From Leucobacter allii (GTDB taxonomy: Bacteria; Actinomycetota; Actinomycetes; Actinomycetales; Microbacteriaceae): a DNA stretch of 64,000 bases. This document shows, one piece after another, positions 41,736 to 52,610 of this stretch; within the stretch, counting starts at the first letter, position 1, and the number at the start of each line of letters is the position of its first letter. Below the pieces are notes generated by a model. That model searched no databases, was not told the DNA's origin, and saw only the letters and a program-made list of their open reading frames with translations. A program made the translations under genes and the position numbers. Location: the NCBI RefSeq assembly GCF_022919155.1, contig NZ_CP095045.1, positions 2,480,001 to 2,544,000 of the forward strand, written 5' to 3'.

Positions 41736-42044
41736 TCAGAGCAGCGCGCCGACGACGTCGACGACGAGGATGACGAGGACGGAGCCCGCGACGCTGAAGG
41801 CGACCCGGGTGATGAATCCGTCGCGCTGCGCCGTGCCGATCTGCAGGCCGAACGTCACGAGCGTGGAGATGCCGATCGCGAGCACGAGCCAGGAGAAGCG
41901 CGCCTCCCGCTCCGCGAAGACGGTGACGAGCACGCCGATGACCGCGGCGACGGCCCAGGCGATGATCAGCCGCGGGACGTGCCAGGACTGCACATCGCGC
42001 ATCTCGCGCTCGGGGAGGTCGCTCGGTTCGGTCACGCCCGTCAT
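41736..42044 (-). CDS. Small integral membrane protein
   Basis: 102 residues. A soluble N-terminus (DLPEREMRDVQSWHVPR) leads to three predicted helices: IIAWAVAAVIGVLVTVF, FSWLVLAIGISTLVTFGLQI and VAFSVAGSVLVILVVDVVGA. The ATG at 42044 has GGGAGA too close to it; the GTG at 42035 is better spaced and may be the true start. It is divergent from glnR. I do not recognise the family. Confidence 0.75.
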   Translation of the reverse strand: MTGVTEPSDLPEREMRDVQSWHVPRLIIAWAVAAVIGVLVTVFAEREARFSWLVLAIGISTLVTFGLQIGTAQRDGFITRVAFSVAGSVLVILVVDVVGALL

Positions 42045-42103
42045 TCTCCCACATCGCCTCTGCGCGCCACCGCCGCGTAACGACCGCGAAACAGAGCCCG
42101 CAG

Positions 42104-42109
42104 TACTAT
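42104..42109 (+). promoter_or_regulatory. -10 for glnR
   Basis: TACTAT; leader of about 35 nt to the ATG at 42149, which has ATGGGGG in front at good spacing. Confidence 0.5.
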
Positions 42110-42148
42110 TGCCTCGGGTTGAACGCACGATGAATGGGGGCGCATCTG

Positions 42149-42820
42149 ATGCAGCTGCTCTGTCTGACCGATCGCGATCCCGCCGATTCGCTCCCGGGGC
42201 TCGACCTGCTCCCCCACGAGCTGCGGACCTCCCCCCTGTCGCTGCGCGTCCCTGAGACCATGGCGAGCCGCTTCGACGCGATCCTCGTGGACGGCACGCT
42301 CGACGCCCGCCGCGCGCGCACCGCGTGCCTGAGCCTTGCGGACGCCGTGCAGACGCCGCGGGTCGTGGTCCTGCCCGAGCTCGCCCTCACGGCGCTCACG
42401 GCGGAGTGGGGCACGAGCGAGCTGCTCCTGCCGACCGCGAGCCCGGCCGAGATCGAGTTGCGCCTGCGACTGCTCGAGCGCTCCGCCTCCTCCTCCCCTC
42501 CGCCCGCGGTCCAATCCGCGGGCGTTGTCATTGATGAGTCGAATTTCACGGCGCGGCTCTTCGGCCGCCCGCTCGACCTCACCTACAAGGAGTTCGAGCT
42601 CCTGCACTTCCTGGCCGGCCACCCGGGACGCGTGTTCACGCGCGAGCAGCTGCTCAGCGAGGTGTGGGGCACCGATTACTTCGGCGGCACGCGGACCGTC
42701 GACGTGCATGTGCGGCGGCTTCGCGCGAAACTGGGCGAGCACGAGGGGCTCATCAGCACGGTCCGCGGCGTGGGCTACGGCTTCGCGCGGGCGCGGGCCG
42801 AGGACGACGCCCCGCAGTAA
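42149..42820 (+). CDS. glnR: GlnR-type OmpR-family orphan response regulator
   Basis: 223-residue winged-helix regulator. The receiver-like N-terminus opens MQLLCLTDRDP and keeps FDAILVDG, VVVLPELALTALTAEWG and LLPTASPAEIELRLRL, strongly like actinobacterial GlnR, which lacks normal phosphorylation pocket residues. The DNA-binding domain has LTYKEFELLHFLAGHPGRVF, TREQLLSEVWGTDYFGGTRT and VDVHVRRLRAKLGEHE. GlnR controls nitrogen assimilation in actinobacteria; an MtrA- or AfsQ-like role is less likely. No kinase is adjacent. It lies upstream of mshD and ppk in the same direction. Confidence 0.88.
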   Translation: MQLLCLTDRDPADSLPGLDLLPHELRTSPLSLRVPETMASRFDAILVDGTLDARRARTACLSLADAVQTPRVVVLPELALTALTAEWGTSELLLPTASPAEIELRLRLLERSASSSPPPAVQSAGVVIDESNFTARLFGRPLDLTYKEFELLHFLAGHPGRVFTREQLLSEVWGTDYFGGTRTVDVHVRRLRAKLGEHEGLISTVRGVGYGFARARAEDDAPQ

Positions 42821-42841
42821 CCCCGAGGAGAGGGAGCCCGC

Positions 42842-43803
42842 ATGACGCTCGAGGCCGCCGAGGCGACGTCCGCCGCCGAGATCGAGACGGCCCGCGCGCT
42901 CGTCGCCGAGGCGGAGGCGCACGACGGCGCCTCCGCGATCTCCGATCAGGCGCTCCTCGCCGCCGCGCAGGGGCAGCGCGCACTGCGCCTATTCTCCGAG
43001 GGGGGCTCGCCCCGGCCGGTCGCGGTCGGCGTCGTGGGCGACGGCGAGATCGATCTCGTGGTGCGTCCCGAGGAGCGCGGACGCGGGATCGGCGCCGCCG
43101 CGTCGCGAGCGCTGCTCGCGGCGACCGACGACGGCGTGCCGCTGCTCGCCTGGGCGCACGGCGAGAATCCCGGCGCGGAGGCGCTGCTGCGCGCGAGTGG
43201 CTTCGCGCCGGTCCGCTCCCTCTACCGGATGGCGCTCGACCCGGCGCTCCTGCCCGCGGACGGTCGCGATCCGTTCGGCCTCCCCGTGCCCGAGGGCCTC
43301 GCGCTGCGCGCCTTCGATCCGGCGTCGCCGCGCGACGCGGGTGCCTGGGTGCGGGCGAACGCCGCCGCCTTCGCCGACCACCCGGAGCAGGGCCGCATCA
43401 CGGAGGTGGACTTCGCGATCCTGCGGCGCGAGCCCTGGTTCGATCCCGAGGACCTGCTGCTGCTCGCCGCGGGCGGCACCGGGGACGCCGCCGAGGACGG
43501 CGCGGGAGAGCTAGCGGGCTCGAGCTGGATCAAGACGGTGCGCGGCGAGAACGGGGACGCGGAGACCGAGCTCTACGCCGTCAGCGTGCGGCCGGAGTAC
43601 GCCGGGCGCGGCCTCGGGCGCCTGCTGCTCGACGCGACCCTCGCTCGGATGGCGCAGCACGCCCCGGAACGGGTGACGCTGTACGTCGACGGCGAGAACG
43701 CCGCCGCCGTGCGGATGTACGAGACGGCCGGATTCACGATCGATTCACGCAGCCGTCAGTGGCGCCGCGAGCCGCGGGCGGGCGTCGATGTCAGAATGGA
43801 CGC

Positions 43804-43807
<4 letters not shown>
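42842..43807 (+). CDS. mshD: Mycothiol synthase
   Basis: 321-residue acetyltransferase with two GNAT domains. It acetylates Cys-GlcN-Ins, the last step of mycothiol synthesis, the main thiol of actinobacteria. Domain one has LVVRPEERGRGIGAAASRAL near residue 75. Domain two has NAAAFADHPEQGRIT, WFDPEDLLLLA, the acetyl-CoA loop VRPEYAGRGLGRLLLDATLA and the final TLYVDGENAAAVRMYETAGF. ATG follows GAGAGGGAG. The stop overlaps the ppk start as ATGA. Confidence 0.92.
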
Positions 43808-45926
<2,119 letters not shown>

Positions 45927-45930
<4 letters not shown>

Positions 45931-46913
45931 GCGGGCGCTCCGCGACGGCGGAGCCGGCACCGGGCGCGGAGATCCTCGCCGCGGGCACGGTGTGCTGGCG
46001 GCGCGTGCGCGCGAGCGACGGCGGCGAGCGGGTGATGGTGCTGCTCATCCATCGCACGAAGCAGCGGGACGTGTCCTTCCCGAAGGGGAAGCTCGATCCC
46101 GGGGAGAGCATGCCGCAGGCGGCCGTCCGGGAGACCCGGGAGGAGACGGGCCTCTCCGTCTCGCTCGGCGTCAATCTCGGCACGATCCAGTACGCGCTCA
46201 GCGGCGGCCGCAGCAAGACCGTGCAGTACTGGGCCGCGGAGGTCACCGCGGCGACCGCCCTCGCCTCGACGTTCACGCCGAACGGGGAGGTGCAGGCGCT
46301 CGAGTGGGTCCCCGTGGAGGAGGCGCGGAGACGGCTGAGCTACCGCGCCGACCGCGAGCTCTACGACGTCTTCCTCGGGCTCGCGGAGCACGGGCTGCTG
46401 GAGACCTTCTCCGTGACCCTGCTGCGGCACGCGAAGGCCGAGCCGCGCAGCGCGGCCTTCCCCGAGGACCGCGCGCGTCCCCTCCGCCCCTCGGGCGAGG
46501 AGCAGGCCGAGACCCTCGTGCCGATCTTGGAGGCCTTCGGCCCCCGGCGGATCCTGTCCTCCACGGCGACGCGATGCCTGGCGACCGTCGCCCCGCTCGC
46601 CGAGCACCTCGGCAAGCGCGTCCGCGAGAAGGAGGAGCTCAGCCAGGACTTCTGGGACGCGGGCGATCTCGACCCGCTGCGCCGCACCGTCGGCAAGCTC
46701 GTCGCGAAGGCCCGCAGCGCGATCGTGTGCAGCCACCGCCCCGTACTCCCCGACCTCGCGCGGGAGCTCACGCTCGCGACGGGCAGCGTCCCCGGCCGCT
46801 ACATCGAGGAGGCCGCCGCGCTCCCGCCCGCCGGCTTCTCCGTCTTCCACTTCTCCCGGCTCCGCCCGGGGGCGGGGATCCTCGGCGTGGAGACCTACCC
46901 GCTGCAGCACTGA
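45927..46913 (+). CDS. NUDIX hydrolase fused to a SixA-like histidine phosphatase
   Basis: 328-residue two-domain enzyme like MutT1. The NUDIX box GKLDPGESMPQAAVRETREE lies near residues 55-74 and ends TGL. The C-terminal domain from about residue 165 has LLRHAKAEPRSAAFPEDRAR, the RHG-type phosphohistidine, with a second His in SHRPVLPDLAREL. Relatives hydrolyse oxidised nucleotides or diadenosine and inositol polyphosphates in two steps. GTG overlaps the ppk stop as GTGA. The pairing with ppk is common in actinobacteria and suggests phosphate or pyrophosphate metabolism. Confidence 0.92.
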
Positions 46914-46938
46914 GCTCGGGGCGGCCGCCGCGCGGCGC

Positions 46939-48180
46939 TCACTCCTGGGTGATGAGCCACTCCCTCGCCCCGGCCTCGGCGGCGCCCATCGCGTTGACCG
47001 TGGCGCGGGTGCGCTCGAGCACGCCGGCGTCGAACTCCGCCGACTGGCAGACTCCCTGGGGCGCATCGGGCATCACGGAGCACCACTTGTAGCCGCCGTT
47101 CTGCGTGTTCGTCGCGGCGTTCCAGGCGACGTCGGTCGTCGTCCAGGCGCCGTCGGGCTGCTGGGCGAACTGCACCCGGGTCATCAGGAACTCGTTGTTC
47201 ACCTGCTGGGCGGGCGGTGCGGACTCGCTGATGGTGTTGCCCGTGCCGTAGAGCACCCACTTCCCGCCATAGGACTCGAGCGGCTGCACCGCGTGGGCGT
47301 GGTGCTGGTACACGAAGTCGAACTGGCCGCTGTCGTGGAGCTGATGCGCGAGCTCCACCTGGCCGGGCGTCGGCTCCGACCAGTACTCCTCGCCGATGTG
47401 CTGCACGCCGATCACGATCTCGGCGCCGAGCTCCCGGGCCCGCTCGGCCTTCGCGATCGCCCGTTCCGGGTCCACCCGGGGCTCCGTCTCGCGGTAGTCG
47501 ACCTGCCACTCGTGCTCCGCGTGCAGCCCGTTCAGCGAGAAGGTCGAGGTGATCACCGCGATCTTGACGCCGTTCGCCTCCACGATGAGCGGCTCGTCGC
47601 GCTCCCCCTCGGCGCGGTAGGAGCCGGTGTGGGCGATGCCGGCGGCGTCGAGCGCGTCGAGGGTCCGCACGAGCCCCTCGGTCCCCTGGTCGACGGTGTG
47701 GTTCGAGGCGGTCGTACACACGTCGTAGCCGACCTCCTTCACCGCCTTCGCGAGTTCGGGCGGCGTGCTGAAGGCGGGGTAGCCCGCGTAGGGCCCGCCC
47801 ACGGGCGCGAGCGGCGTCTCCATCTGGCAGATCGCGAGGTCGGTCCGGTCGAGATAGGCCCGCTGCCCCTCGAGGAGCGGCACGAAGTCGAAGTTGTCTC
47901 CCTGCTCGTTCGTCGGGATCGCGTACGGCGTCCAGAGTCCCTCGTGGAAGAGCAGGTCGCCGGTCACGGCGACGCTGACGCAGCGCTCGGTCGGGCAGGC
48001 GGGACCGGCGCCCGGCTGGGGTTCGGGCTCGGGCTCCGGCGTCGGGGTCGCCGGCGCTTCCGCCGTGGGCTGCGGGGCCGGCTCGGCGGGCTCCGCTCCG
48101 GGCTCGGGGGCGCAGCCGACGGCGAGCGCGACGACGGCGAGGGCTGCGGCGAGGGCGGGGAGCTTCATCGTTCCGGTCAC
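46939..48180 (-). CDS. CapA family lipoprotein
   Basis: 413-residue extracellular lipoprotein. A hydrophobic signal (LPALAAALAVVALAVG) ends in a Cys of a lipobox-like VGC. A Pro/Glu/Ala spacer follows, then the CapA phosphoesterase-like fold: VAVTGDLLFHEGLW, FDFVPLLEGQRAYLDRTDLA, TTASNHTVDQGTEG, VIGVQHIGEEYWSEPTPGQ and YQHHAHAVQPLE. CapA proteins take part in poly-gamma-glutamate and cell-surface polymer formation; no other capsule gene is nearby. GTG at 48180 is preferred because TAGCAT lies 7 nt before it; an ATG at 48189 is possible. Confidence 0.87.
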   Translation of the reverse strand: MTGTMKLPALAAALAVVALAVGCAPEPGAEPAEPAPQPTAEAPATPTPEPEPEPQPGAGPACPTERCVSVAVTGDLLFHEGLWTPYAIPTNEQGDNFDFVPLLEGQRAYLDRTDLAICQMETPLAPVGGPYAGYPAFSTPPELAKAVKEVGYDVCTTASNHTVDQGTEGLVRTLDALDAAGIAHTGSYRAEGERDEPLIVEANGVKIAVITSTFSLNGLHAEHEWQVDYRETEPRVDPERAIAKAERARELGAEIVIGVQHIGEEYWSEPTPGQVELAHQLHDSGQFDFVYQHHAHAVQPLESYGGKWVLYGTGNTISESAPPAQQVNNEFLMTRVQFAQQPDGAWTTTDVAWNAATNTQNGGYKWCSVMPDAPQGVCQSAEFDAGVLERTRATVNAMGAAEAGAREWLITQE

Positions 48181-48187
48181 GTACTCC

Positions 48188-48193
48188 ATGCTA
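48188..48193 (-). promoter_or_regulatory. -10 hexamer for capA
   Basis: TAGCAT on the minus strand, 7 nt before the GTG at 48180. Confidence 0.45.
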
Positions 48194-48218
48194 ACGGGCC
48201 ACCCGCGTCGCCCCGGGA

Positions 48219-48240
48219 GTTCACCTGCTGTTCACCCATC
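48219..48240 (+). promoter_or_regulatory. PHO-box-like direct repeat upstream of pstS
   Basis: Two 11-nt repeats back to back: GTTCACCTGCT (48219-48229) and GTTCACCCATC (48230-48240). This is the GTTCACC direct-repeat pattern bound by PhoP in streptomycetes. It ends 27 nt before the -10 of pstS, so a role in phosphate-starvation activation is strongly suggested. Confidence 0.75.
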
Positions 48241-48267
48241 GGCAGACCGCGCGTCACGCAGCGTGCC

Positions 48268-48273
48268 TAACGT
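48268..48273 (+). promoter_or_regulatory. -10 of pstS
   Basis: TAACGT, downstream of the PHO-box repeat; leader about 55 nt to the GTG start at 48335. Confidence 0.5.
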
Positions 48274-48334
48274 GGACACGTGGCCGTTCGCGGTCATCAT
48301 CCCCTGACCATCTCTCAGATTGGATCACCCCAAC

Positions 48335-49429
48335 GTGAAGCTTTCAGCATTCGCCAAGGTCGCAGCCATCGGCGGCATCGCCGCCCTGACGCTCACCTCC
48401 TGCGCCACGAACGAGTCGGGCGCGGACACCGGCGACAGCGCTTCCTCCAGCCTTTCCGGCGAGCTCGTCGGCGCCGGCGCCTCCTCCCAGGACTCGGCCC
48501 AGGGCGCCTGGGTCGCCGGCTTCCAGACCGCCAACGCCGACGTCACGGTGAACTACGAGCCCTCCGGCTCGGGCGCCGGCCGCGAGACCTTCCAGCAGGG
48601 CGCGAGCGCCTTCGCCGGCTCGGACCGGGCGTTCAAGACCGACGAGATCTCCGCCGGCCCCTTCGAGGGCTGCGCGACCGGCGACATCGTCGAGTTCCCC
48701 GCCTACATCTCCCCGATCGCGATCATCTTCAACGTCGAGGGCGTGGACTCGCTCAAGCTCGACGCCGCCACCGTCGCGAAGATCTTCTCCGGCGAGATCA
48801 CGAAGTGGAACGACGCGGCGATCGCGGATCAGAACCCCGACGCGACGCTCCCCGACCAGAACATCTCCGCCGTGCACCGCTCCGACGAGTCGGGCACGAC
48901 CGGCAACTTCACCGACTACCTCGCGGCGGCCGCCCCCGAGGACTGGACCGTCGGCTCGATCGAGTCGTGGCCGACCGAGTTCGGCGGCGAGGGCGCCCAG
49001 GGCACCTCCGGCGTCGTGAGCGCCGTCACCAACGGCACCGGGACGATCGGCTACGCGGACGCCTCGCAGGCCGGCGAGCTCGGCACCGTCGAGATCAAGG
49101 TCGGCGAGGAGTACGTCGCCTACTCCCCCGAGGCCGCCGCAGCGATCGTGGACGCGTCGCCGCTCGAGGAGGGCCGCACGGATCACGATCTCGCGATCGC
49201 GCTCGACCGCACCTCGACCGAGGCGGGCGTCTACCCCATCGTGCTCGTGAGCTACCTCATCGGTTGCGAGGAGTACGCGGACGCGGCGAACGCCGAGCTC
49301 GTCAAGTCCTACTTCAGCTACATCGTGAGCGAGGACGGGCAGAGCACGGCCGCGGAGGCCGCCGGCAGCGCCCCGATCTCCGAGGACCTGCGCGGCAAGA
49401 TCCAGACCGCGATCGACTCGATCAAGTGA
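48335..49429 (+). CDS. pstS: Phosphate ABC transporter substrate-binding lipoprotein
   Basis: 364-residue phosphate-binding protein. Signal peptide VKLSAFAKVAAIGGIAALTL with lipobox LTSC gives a lipid-anchored Cys. The mature protein has GELVGAGASSQDSAQGAWVA, VNYEPSGSGAGRETFQQGAS, the phosphate-contact HRSDESGTTGNFTDYL and the IGYADASQAG segment typical of PstS. The GTG at 48335 is chosen because the signal peptide begins there; a TTG lies five codons earlier. It is first in pstSCAB. Confidence 0.95.
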   Translation: MKLSAFAKVAAIGGIAALTLTSCATNESGADTGDSASSSLSGELVGAGASSQDSAQGAWVAGFQTANADVTVNYEPSGSGAGRETFQQGASAFAGSDRAFKTDEISAGPFEGCATGDIVEFPAYISPIAIIFNVEGVDSLKLDAATVAKIFSGEITKWNDAAIADQNPDATLPDQNISAVHRSDESGTTGNFTDYLAAAAPEDWTVGSIESWPTEFGGEGAQGTSGVVSAVTNGTGTIGYADASQAGELGTVEIKVGEEYVAYSPEAAAAIVDASPLEEGRTDHDLAIALDRTSTEAGVYPIVLVSYLIGCEEYADAANAELVKSYFSYIVSEDGQSTAAEAAGSAPISEDLRGKIQTAIDSIK

Positions 49430-49435
49430 TCGCCC

Positions 49436-49470
49436 CCGGGCGTCGGGGCCGGAGCGGCCCCGACGCCCGG
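49436..49470 (+). terminator. 15-bp perfect stem-loop between pstS and pstC
   Basis: CCGGGCGTCGGGGCC (49436-49450) pairs perfectly with 49456-49470; loop GGAGC. It sits 7 nt after the pstS stop. It could attenuate transcription or protect the pstS message, giving more binding protein than permease. Confidence 0.65.
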
Positions 49471-49585
49471 TCTCCGTCCGCATCCGTCCCTTCCCAGGAG
49501 CCCGAGTGACCACCGCCCCCACCTCCACGGCCCCCGCGTCCCGGGCCCCCGCCCCCGGAAACCGATCCTCAGCCTCGGCGACCGG

Positions 49586-50473
49586 GTGTTCTCCCGTTCG
49601 GCCGTCTTCGCGGGCAGCATGATCCTGGTCACGCTCGCCGCCGTCGCGATCTTCCTCATCGCGCGCAGCCTCCCCGCCTTCGTCGCCACTGACGAGACCG
49701 CGTCGCTGCTCTCCAGCAACTTCTGGGCCTACGTCGGCCCCCTCGTCTTCGGCACCGTGTGGGCCGCGGCCCTCGCGCTGCTCGTCGCGCTGCCGCTCGC
49801 GATCGGCATCGCGCTCTTCATCTCCCACTACGCGCCCCGCAAGCTCGCGCAGGTGCTCGGCTACGTCGTCGATCTGCTCGCCGCGGTGCCCAGCGTCGTG
49901 TTCGGCCTCTGGGGCATCGGCGTCCTCGCACCCGCCGTGCAGCCGATCTACGTGTGGCTGAACGAGTACCTCGGCTGGATCCCCCTCTTCAGCGGCGTCG
50001 TCACCGGCACCGGGCGCACGATCCTGACGGCCGCCCTCGTGCTGGCCGTGATGATCCTGCCGATCATGACCGCGATCTGCCGCGAGGTCTTCCTCCAGGC
50101 GCCTCCGCTCCACGAGGAGGCGGCGCTCGCGCTCGGCGCGACGCGCTGGGAGATGATCCGGCTCGCCGTGCTCCCCTTCGGCCGCTCCGGCATCGTCTCG
50201 GCGGCGATGCTCGGGCTCGGGCGGGCGCTCGGCGAGACGATGGCCGTCGCCATGGTGCTCTCGGCGACCGGCGTCATCAGTCTGCGCCTGCTCACCTCCG
50301 AGAACCCGTCGACGATCGCGGCGAACATCGCGCTCTCCTTCCCCGAGGCCTACGGCGAGAACATCAACGTGCTCATCGCGACCGGCCTGATCCTGTTCGT
50401 CGTGACGTTCCTCGTGAACGCGGTCGCGCGCTGGATCGTGAGCCGGCGCGCAGAGTTCTCGGCGGCGAACTGA
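49586..50473 (+). CDS. pstC: Phosphate ABC transporter permease, 5' end frameshifted
   Basis: 295 residues from the GTG at 49586, with six predicted helices. It starts VFSRSAVFAGSMILVTLAAV and has the permease loop PLHEEAALALGATRWEMIRL with the EAA motif, then GLGRALGETMAVAMVLSATG. The natural start is probably a GTG at 49506, preceded by AGGAG, but that codon is in another frame. Reading from 49506 gives MTTAPTSTAPASRAPAPG, and the downstream frame gives KPILSLGDRVFSRS; a single missing G in GGAAACC near 49557 would join them. Only about 26 cytosolic residues are lost, so function may survive from 49586. Confidence 0.85.
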   Translation: MFSRSAVFAGSMILVTLAAVAIFLIARSLPAFVATDETASLLSSNFWAYVGPLVFGTVWAAALALLVALPLAIGIALFISHYAPRKLAQVLGYVVDLLAAVPSVVFGLWGIGVLAPAVQPIYVWLNEYLGWIPLFSGVVTGTGRTILTAALVLAVMILPIMTAICREVFLQAPPLHEEAALALGATRWEMIRLAVLPFGRSGIVSAAMLGLGRALGETMAVAMVLSATGVISLRLLTSENPSTIAANIALSFPEAYGENINVLIATGLILFVVTFLVNAVARWIVSRRAEFSAAN

Positions 50474-51594
50474 TGCTGCAGCAGACCACCCCCACAGAGA
50501 AGAGGACCCCCTCCGTGTCCCTCACCGTCCGCCCCTCCGGCGCCGGCTCGGCCCTCGCGGGCAATCGGCTCTCGCGTCGCACGCCGTGGATCGTGCTCGG
50601 CGCGAGCCTCGTCGCCTCCTTCGCGCTGTTCGCCCTGCTCGCGGCCGCCGCCGGCTCCGCGTTCTCCCTGGTCGGAGCGGTGCTCGTGGGCGCCATCGGC
50701 TATCTCGTGGTCATCACGGTGATGTCGACGCTCGTCGAGGGCTCGAGGCAGGCCGTCGACCGCTTCGTCACCGGGCTCGTCACCGGGGCCTTCCTGGTCG
50801 CGATGGTGCCGCTGATCTCCGTCGGCATCACCGTCATCAGCAACGGCCTGGCCCGCTTCGACGGGGAGTTCTTCAACTCCTCCATGCGCAACGTGACCGG
50901 CGAGGGCGGCGGAGCGCTGCACGCCATGGTGGGCACGCTGCTCATCACGCTCGCCGCGACCGTCATCTCCGTGCCGCTCGGCCTCATGACCTCGATCTAC
51001 CTCGTCGAGTACGGCCGCGGGCGCCTCGCGCGGATCATCACCTTCCTCGTCGACGTCATGACGGGCATCCCGTCCATCGTCGCCGGCCTCTTCGCGTTCG
51101 CGCTGTTCGCGCTCTTCTTCGGCCCCGGGGTCCGCATGGGCATCGTGGGCGCCGTCGCGCTGTCGGTCCTCATGATCCCGGTCGTCGTCCGTTCCAGCGA
51201 GGAGATGCTGCGGCTCGTGCCGAACGAGCTGCGCGAGGCCGCCTACGCCCTCGGCGTGCCCAAGTGGCGGACGATCCTGAAGGTGGTGCTCCCCACCTCC
51301 ATCGCGGGCATCACCACGGGCATCATGCTCGCGATCTCCCGCGTCATCGGCGAGACCGCGCCGCTGCTCATCACGGCGGGCTTCACGGCCTCCATGAACT
51401 ACGACCTCTTCTCCGACCGCATGCAGTCCCTCCCGGTATACGTGTACACGCAGTTCATGAACCAGGGCAACCCGGCCTTCGCGTTCGTCGACCGCGCCTG
51501 GGCCGCGGCGCTCGTGCTCATCCTGATCGTCATGGCCCTGAACCTCTTCGCGCGGCTCATCGCGCGCTGGTTCGCGCCGAAGACCGGCCGCTGA
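50473..51594 (+). CDS. pstA: Phosphate ABC transporter permease
   Basis: 373-residue membrane subunit. A polar N-terminus leads to helices near residues 35-58 and 63-83. The core has [57 protein letters not shown] and the EAA loop [20 protein letters not shown]. It ends [16 protein letters not shown] at 50473 overlaps the pstC stop; GTG at 50515, which has AGAGGA in front, is an alternative start. Works with PstC and PstB. Confidence 0.93.
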   Translation: MLQQTTPTEKRTPSVSLTVRPSGAGSALAGNRLSRRTPWIVLGASLVASFALFALLAAAAGSAFSLVGAVLVGAIGYLVVITVMSTLVEGSRQAVDRFVTGLVTGAFLVAMVPLISVGITVISNGLARFDGEFFNSSMRNVTGEGGGALHAMVGTLLITLAATVISVPLGLMTSIYLVEYGRGRLARIITFLVDVMTGIPSIVAGLFAFALFALFFGPGVRMGIVGAVALSVLMIPVVVRSSEEMLRLVPNELREAAYALGVPKWRTILKVVLPTSIAGITTGIMLAISRVIGETAPLLITAGFTASMNYDLFSDRMQSLPVYVYTQFMNQGNPAFAFVDRAWAAALVLILIVMALNLFARLIARWFAPKTGR

Positions 51595-51637
51595 CCGGTC
51601 CCCGCCCCTGCAGACTCCGAACGAAAGCACCCATCGC

Positions 51638-52417
51638 ATGTCCAAGCGCATCGAGGTCTCCGACCTCAACGTCTACTACTCCAAGTTCCTCGCGGTCGAG
51701 GGCGTCTCGATGAACATCGAGCCCCGCAGCGTCACCGCGTTCATCGGCCCCTCCGGCTGCGGCAAGTCCACCTTCCTGCGCACCCTCAACCGGATGCACG
51801 AGGCGATCCCGGGCGCCCGCGTCGACGGCGAAGTGCTGCTCGACGGCGAGGACCTCTACGGCGCCGGCGTCGATCCCGTGCTCGTGCGCCGGCAGATCGG
51901 GATGGTCTTCCAGCGCCCGAACCCCTTCCCCACGATGTCGATCCGCGAGAACGTGCTCGCCGGGGTGCGCCTCAACAATCGGCGCATCTCGAAGGGCGAC
52001 GCCGACGCCCTCGTGGAGAAGTCCCTCGTGGGCGCGAACCTCTGGAACGAGGTGAAGGACCGCCTCGACAAGCCGGGCTCCGGCCTCTCGGGCGGTCAGC
52101 AGCAGCGCCTGTGCATCGCCCGCGCGATCGCCGTCTCCCCCGAGGTGCTCCTCATGGACGAGCCCTGCTCCGCGCTCGATCCGATCTCCACGCTCGCGAT
52201 CGAGGACCTCATCGACCAGCTGAAGCAGGAGTACACGATCGTCATCGTGACCCACAACATGCAGCAGGCCTCCCGCGTCTCCGACCGCACCGCGTTCTTC
52301 AACATCGCGGGAACGGGCAAGCCGGGCAAGCTCATCGAGTACGACGAGACCTCCACGATCTTCTCGACCCCCTCGGTGCAGGCCACCGAGGACTACGTCT
52401 CCGGTCGCTTCGGCTAG
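51638..52417 (+). CDS. pstB: Phosphate ABC transporter ATP-binding protein
   Basis: 259-residue ATPase of the Pst importer. Walker A is GPSGCGKST at residues 37-45, the Q-loop is [14 protein letters not shown], the signature is [15 protein letters not shown], Walker B is [20 protein letters not shown] and the H-loop is [13 protein letters not shown], all diagnostic of PstB. The C-terminal segment [15 protein letters not shown] is also typical. It ends the pst operon. No phoU gene follows, and it is closed by a strong hairpin. Confidence 0.96.
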   Translation: MSKRIEVSDLNVYYSKFLAVEGVSMNIEPRSVTAFIGPSGCGKSTFLRTLNRMHEAIPGARVDGEVLLDGEDLYGAGVDPVLVRRQIGMVFQRPNPFPTMSIRENVLAGVRLNNRRISKGDADALVEKSLVGANLWNEVKDRLDKPGSGLSGGQQQRLCIARAIAVSPEVLLMDEPCSALDPISTLAIEDLIDQLKQEYTIVIVTHNMQQASRVSDRTAFFNIAGTGKPGKLIEYDETSTIFSTPSVQATEDYVSGRFG

Positions 52418-52441
52418 GCCGCCGCGCGCAACGGGCACCGA

Positions 52442-52500
52442 GAGCGGCGCCCGCCGTCGATCGAGGGGAGGGATCCCCGGGGTCGCGGCGGGCGCCGCTC
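52442..52500 (+). terminator. Terminator of the pst operon
   Basis: GAGCGGCGCCCGCCG (52442-52456) pairs perfectly with 52486-52500; the 29-nt loop holds its own GGGATCCC hairpin. No T-tract. It may also act on the convergent marP transcript. Confidence 0.7.
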
Positions 52501-52530
52501 CGTCGGTTCCGAGCCCCTGCGGCACCGTCG

Positions 52531-52610
52531 TCTCAGGCCGTGCAGGAGTCGTCTCAGGCCGTGCAGGAGTCGTCCCAGGCCGTGCAGGAGTCGTCTCAGG
52601 CCGTGCAGGA
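52531..52610. repeat. 21-nt tandem repeat containing the marP stop codon
   Basis: Units at 52531-52551, 52552-52572, 52573-52593 and 52594-52610 (partial). On the minus strand each unit encodes DDSCTA followed by a stop (TGG in the third unit). The functional marP stop lies at 52598-52596 in the first minus-strand copy; the others lie beyond it. Confidence 0.85.

Noticed and set aside
42149..42820. Interpretation of the glnR gene as a normal two-component regulator (MtrA or PhoP).
   Set aside because: The receiver lacks the usual acidic pair, no kinase is adjacent, and the N-terminal sequence pattern fits GlnR better.
52531..52610. Regular 21-nt repeats considered as a CRISPR array.
   Set aside because: Units are directly adjacent with no spacers and belong to the end of marP; no cas gene is present.
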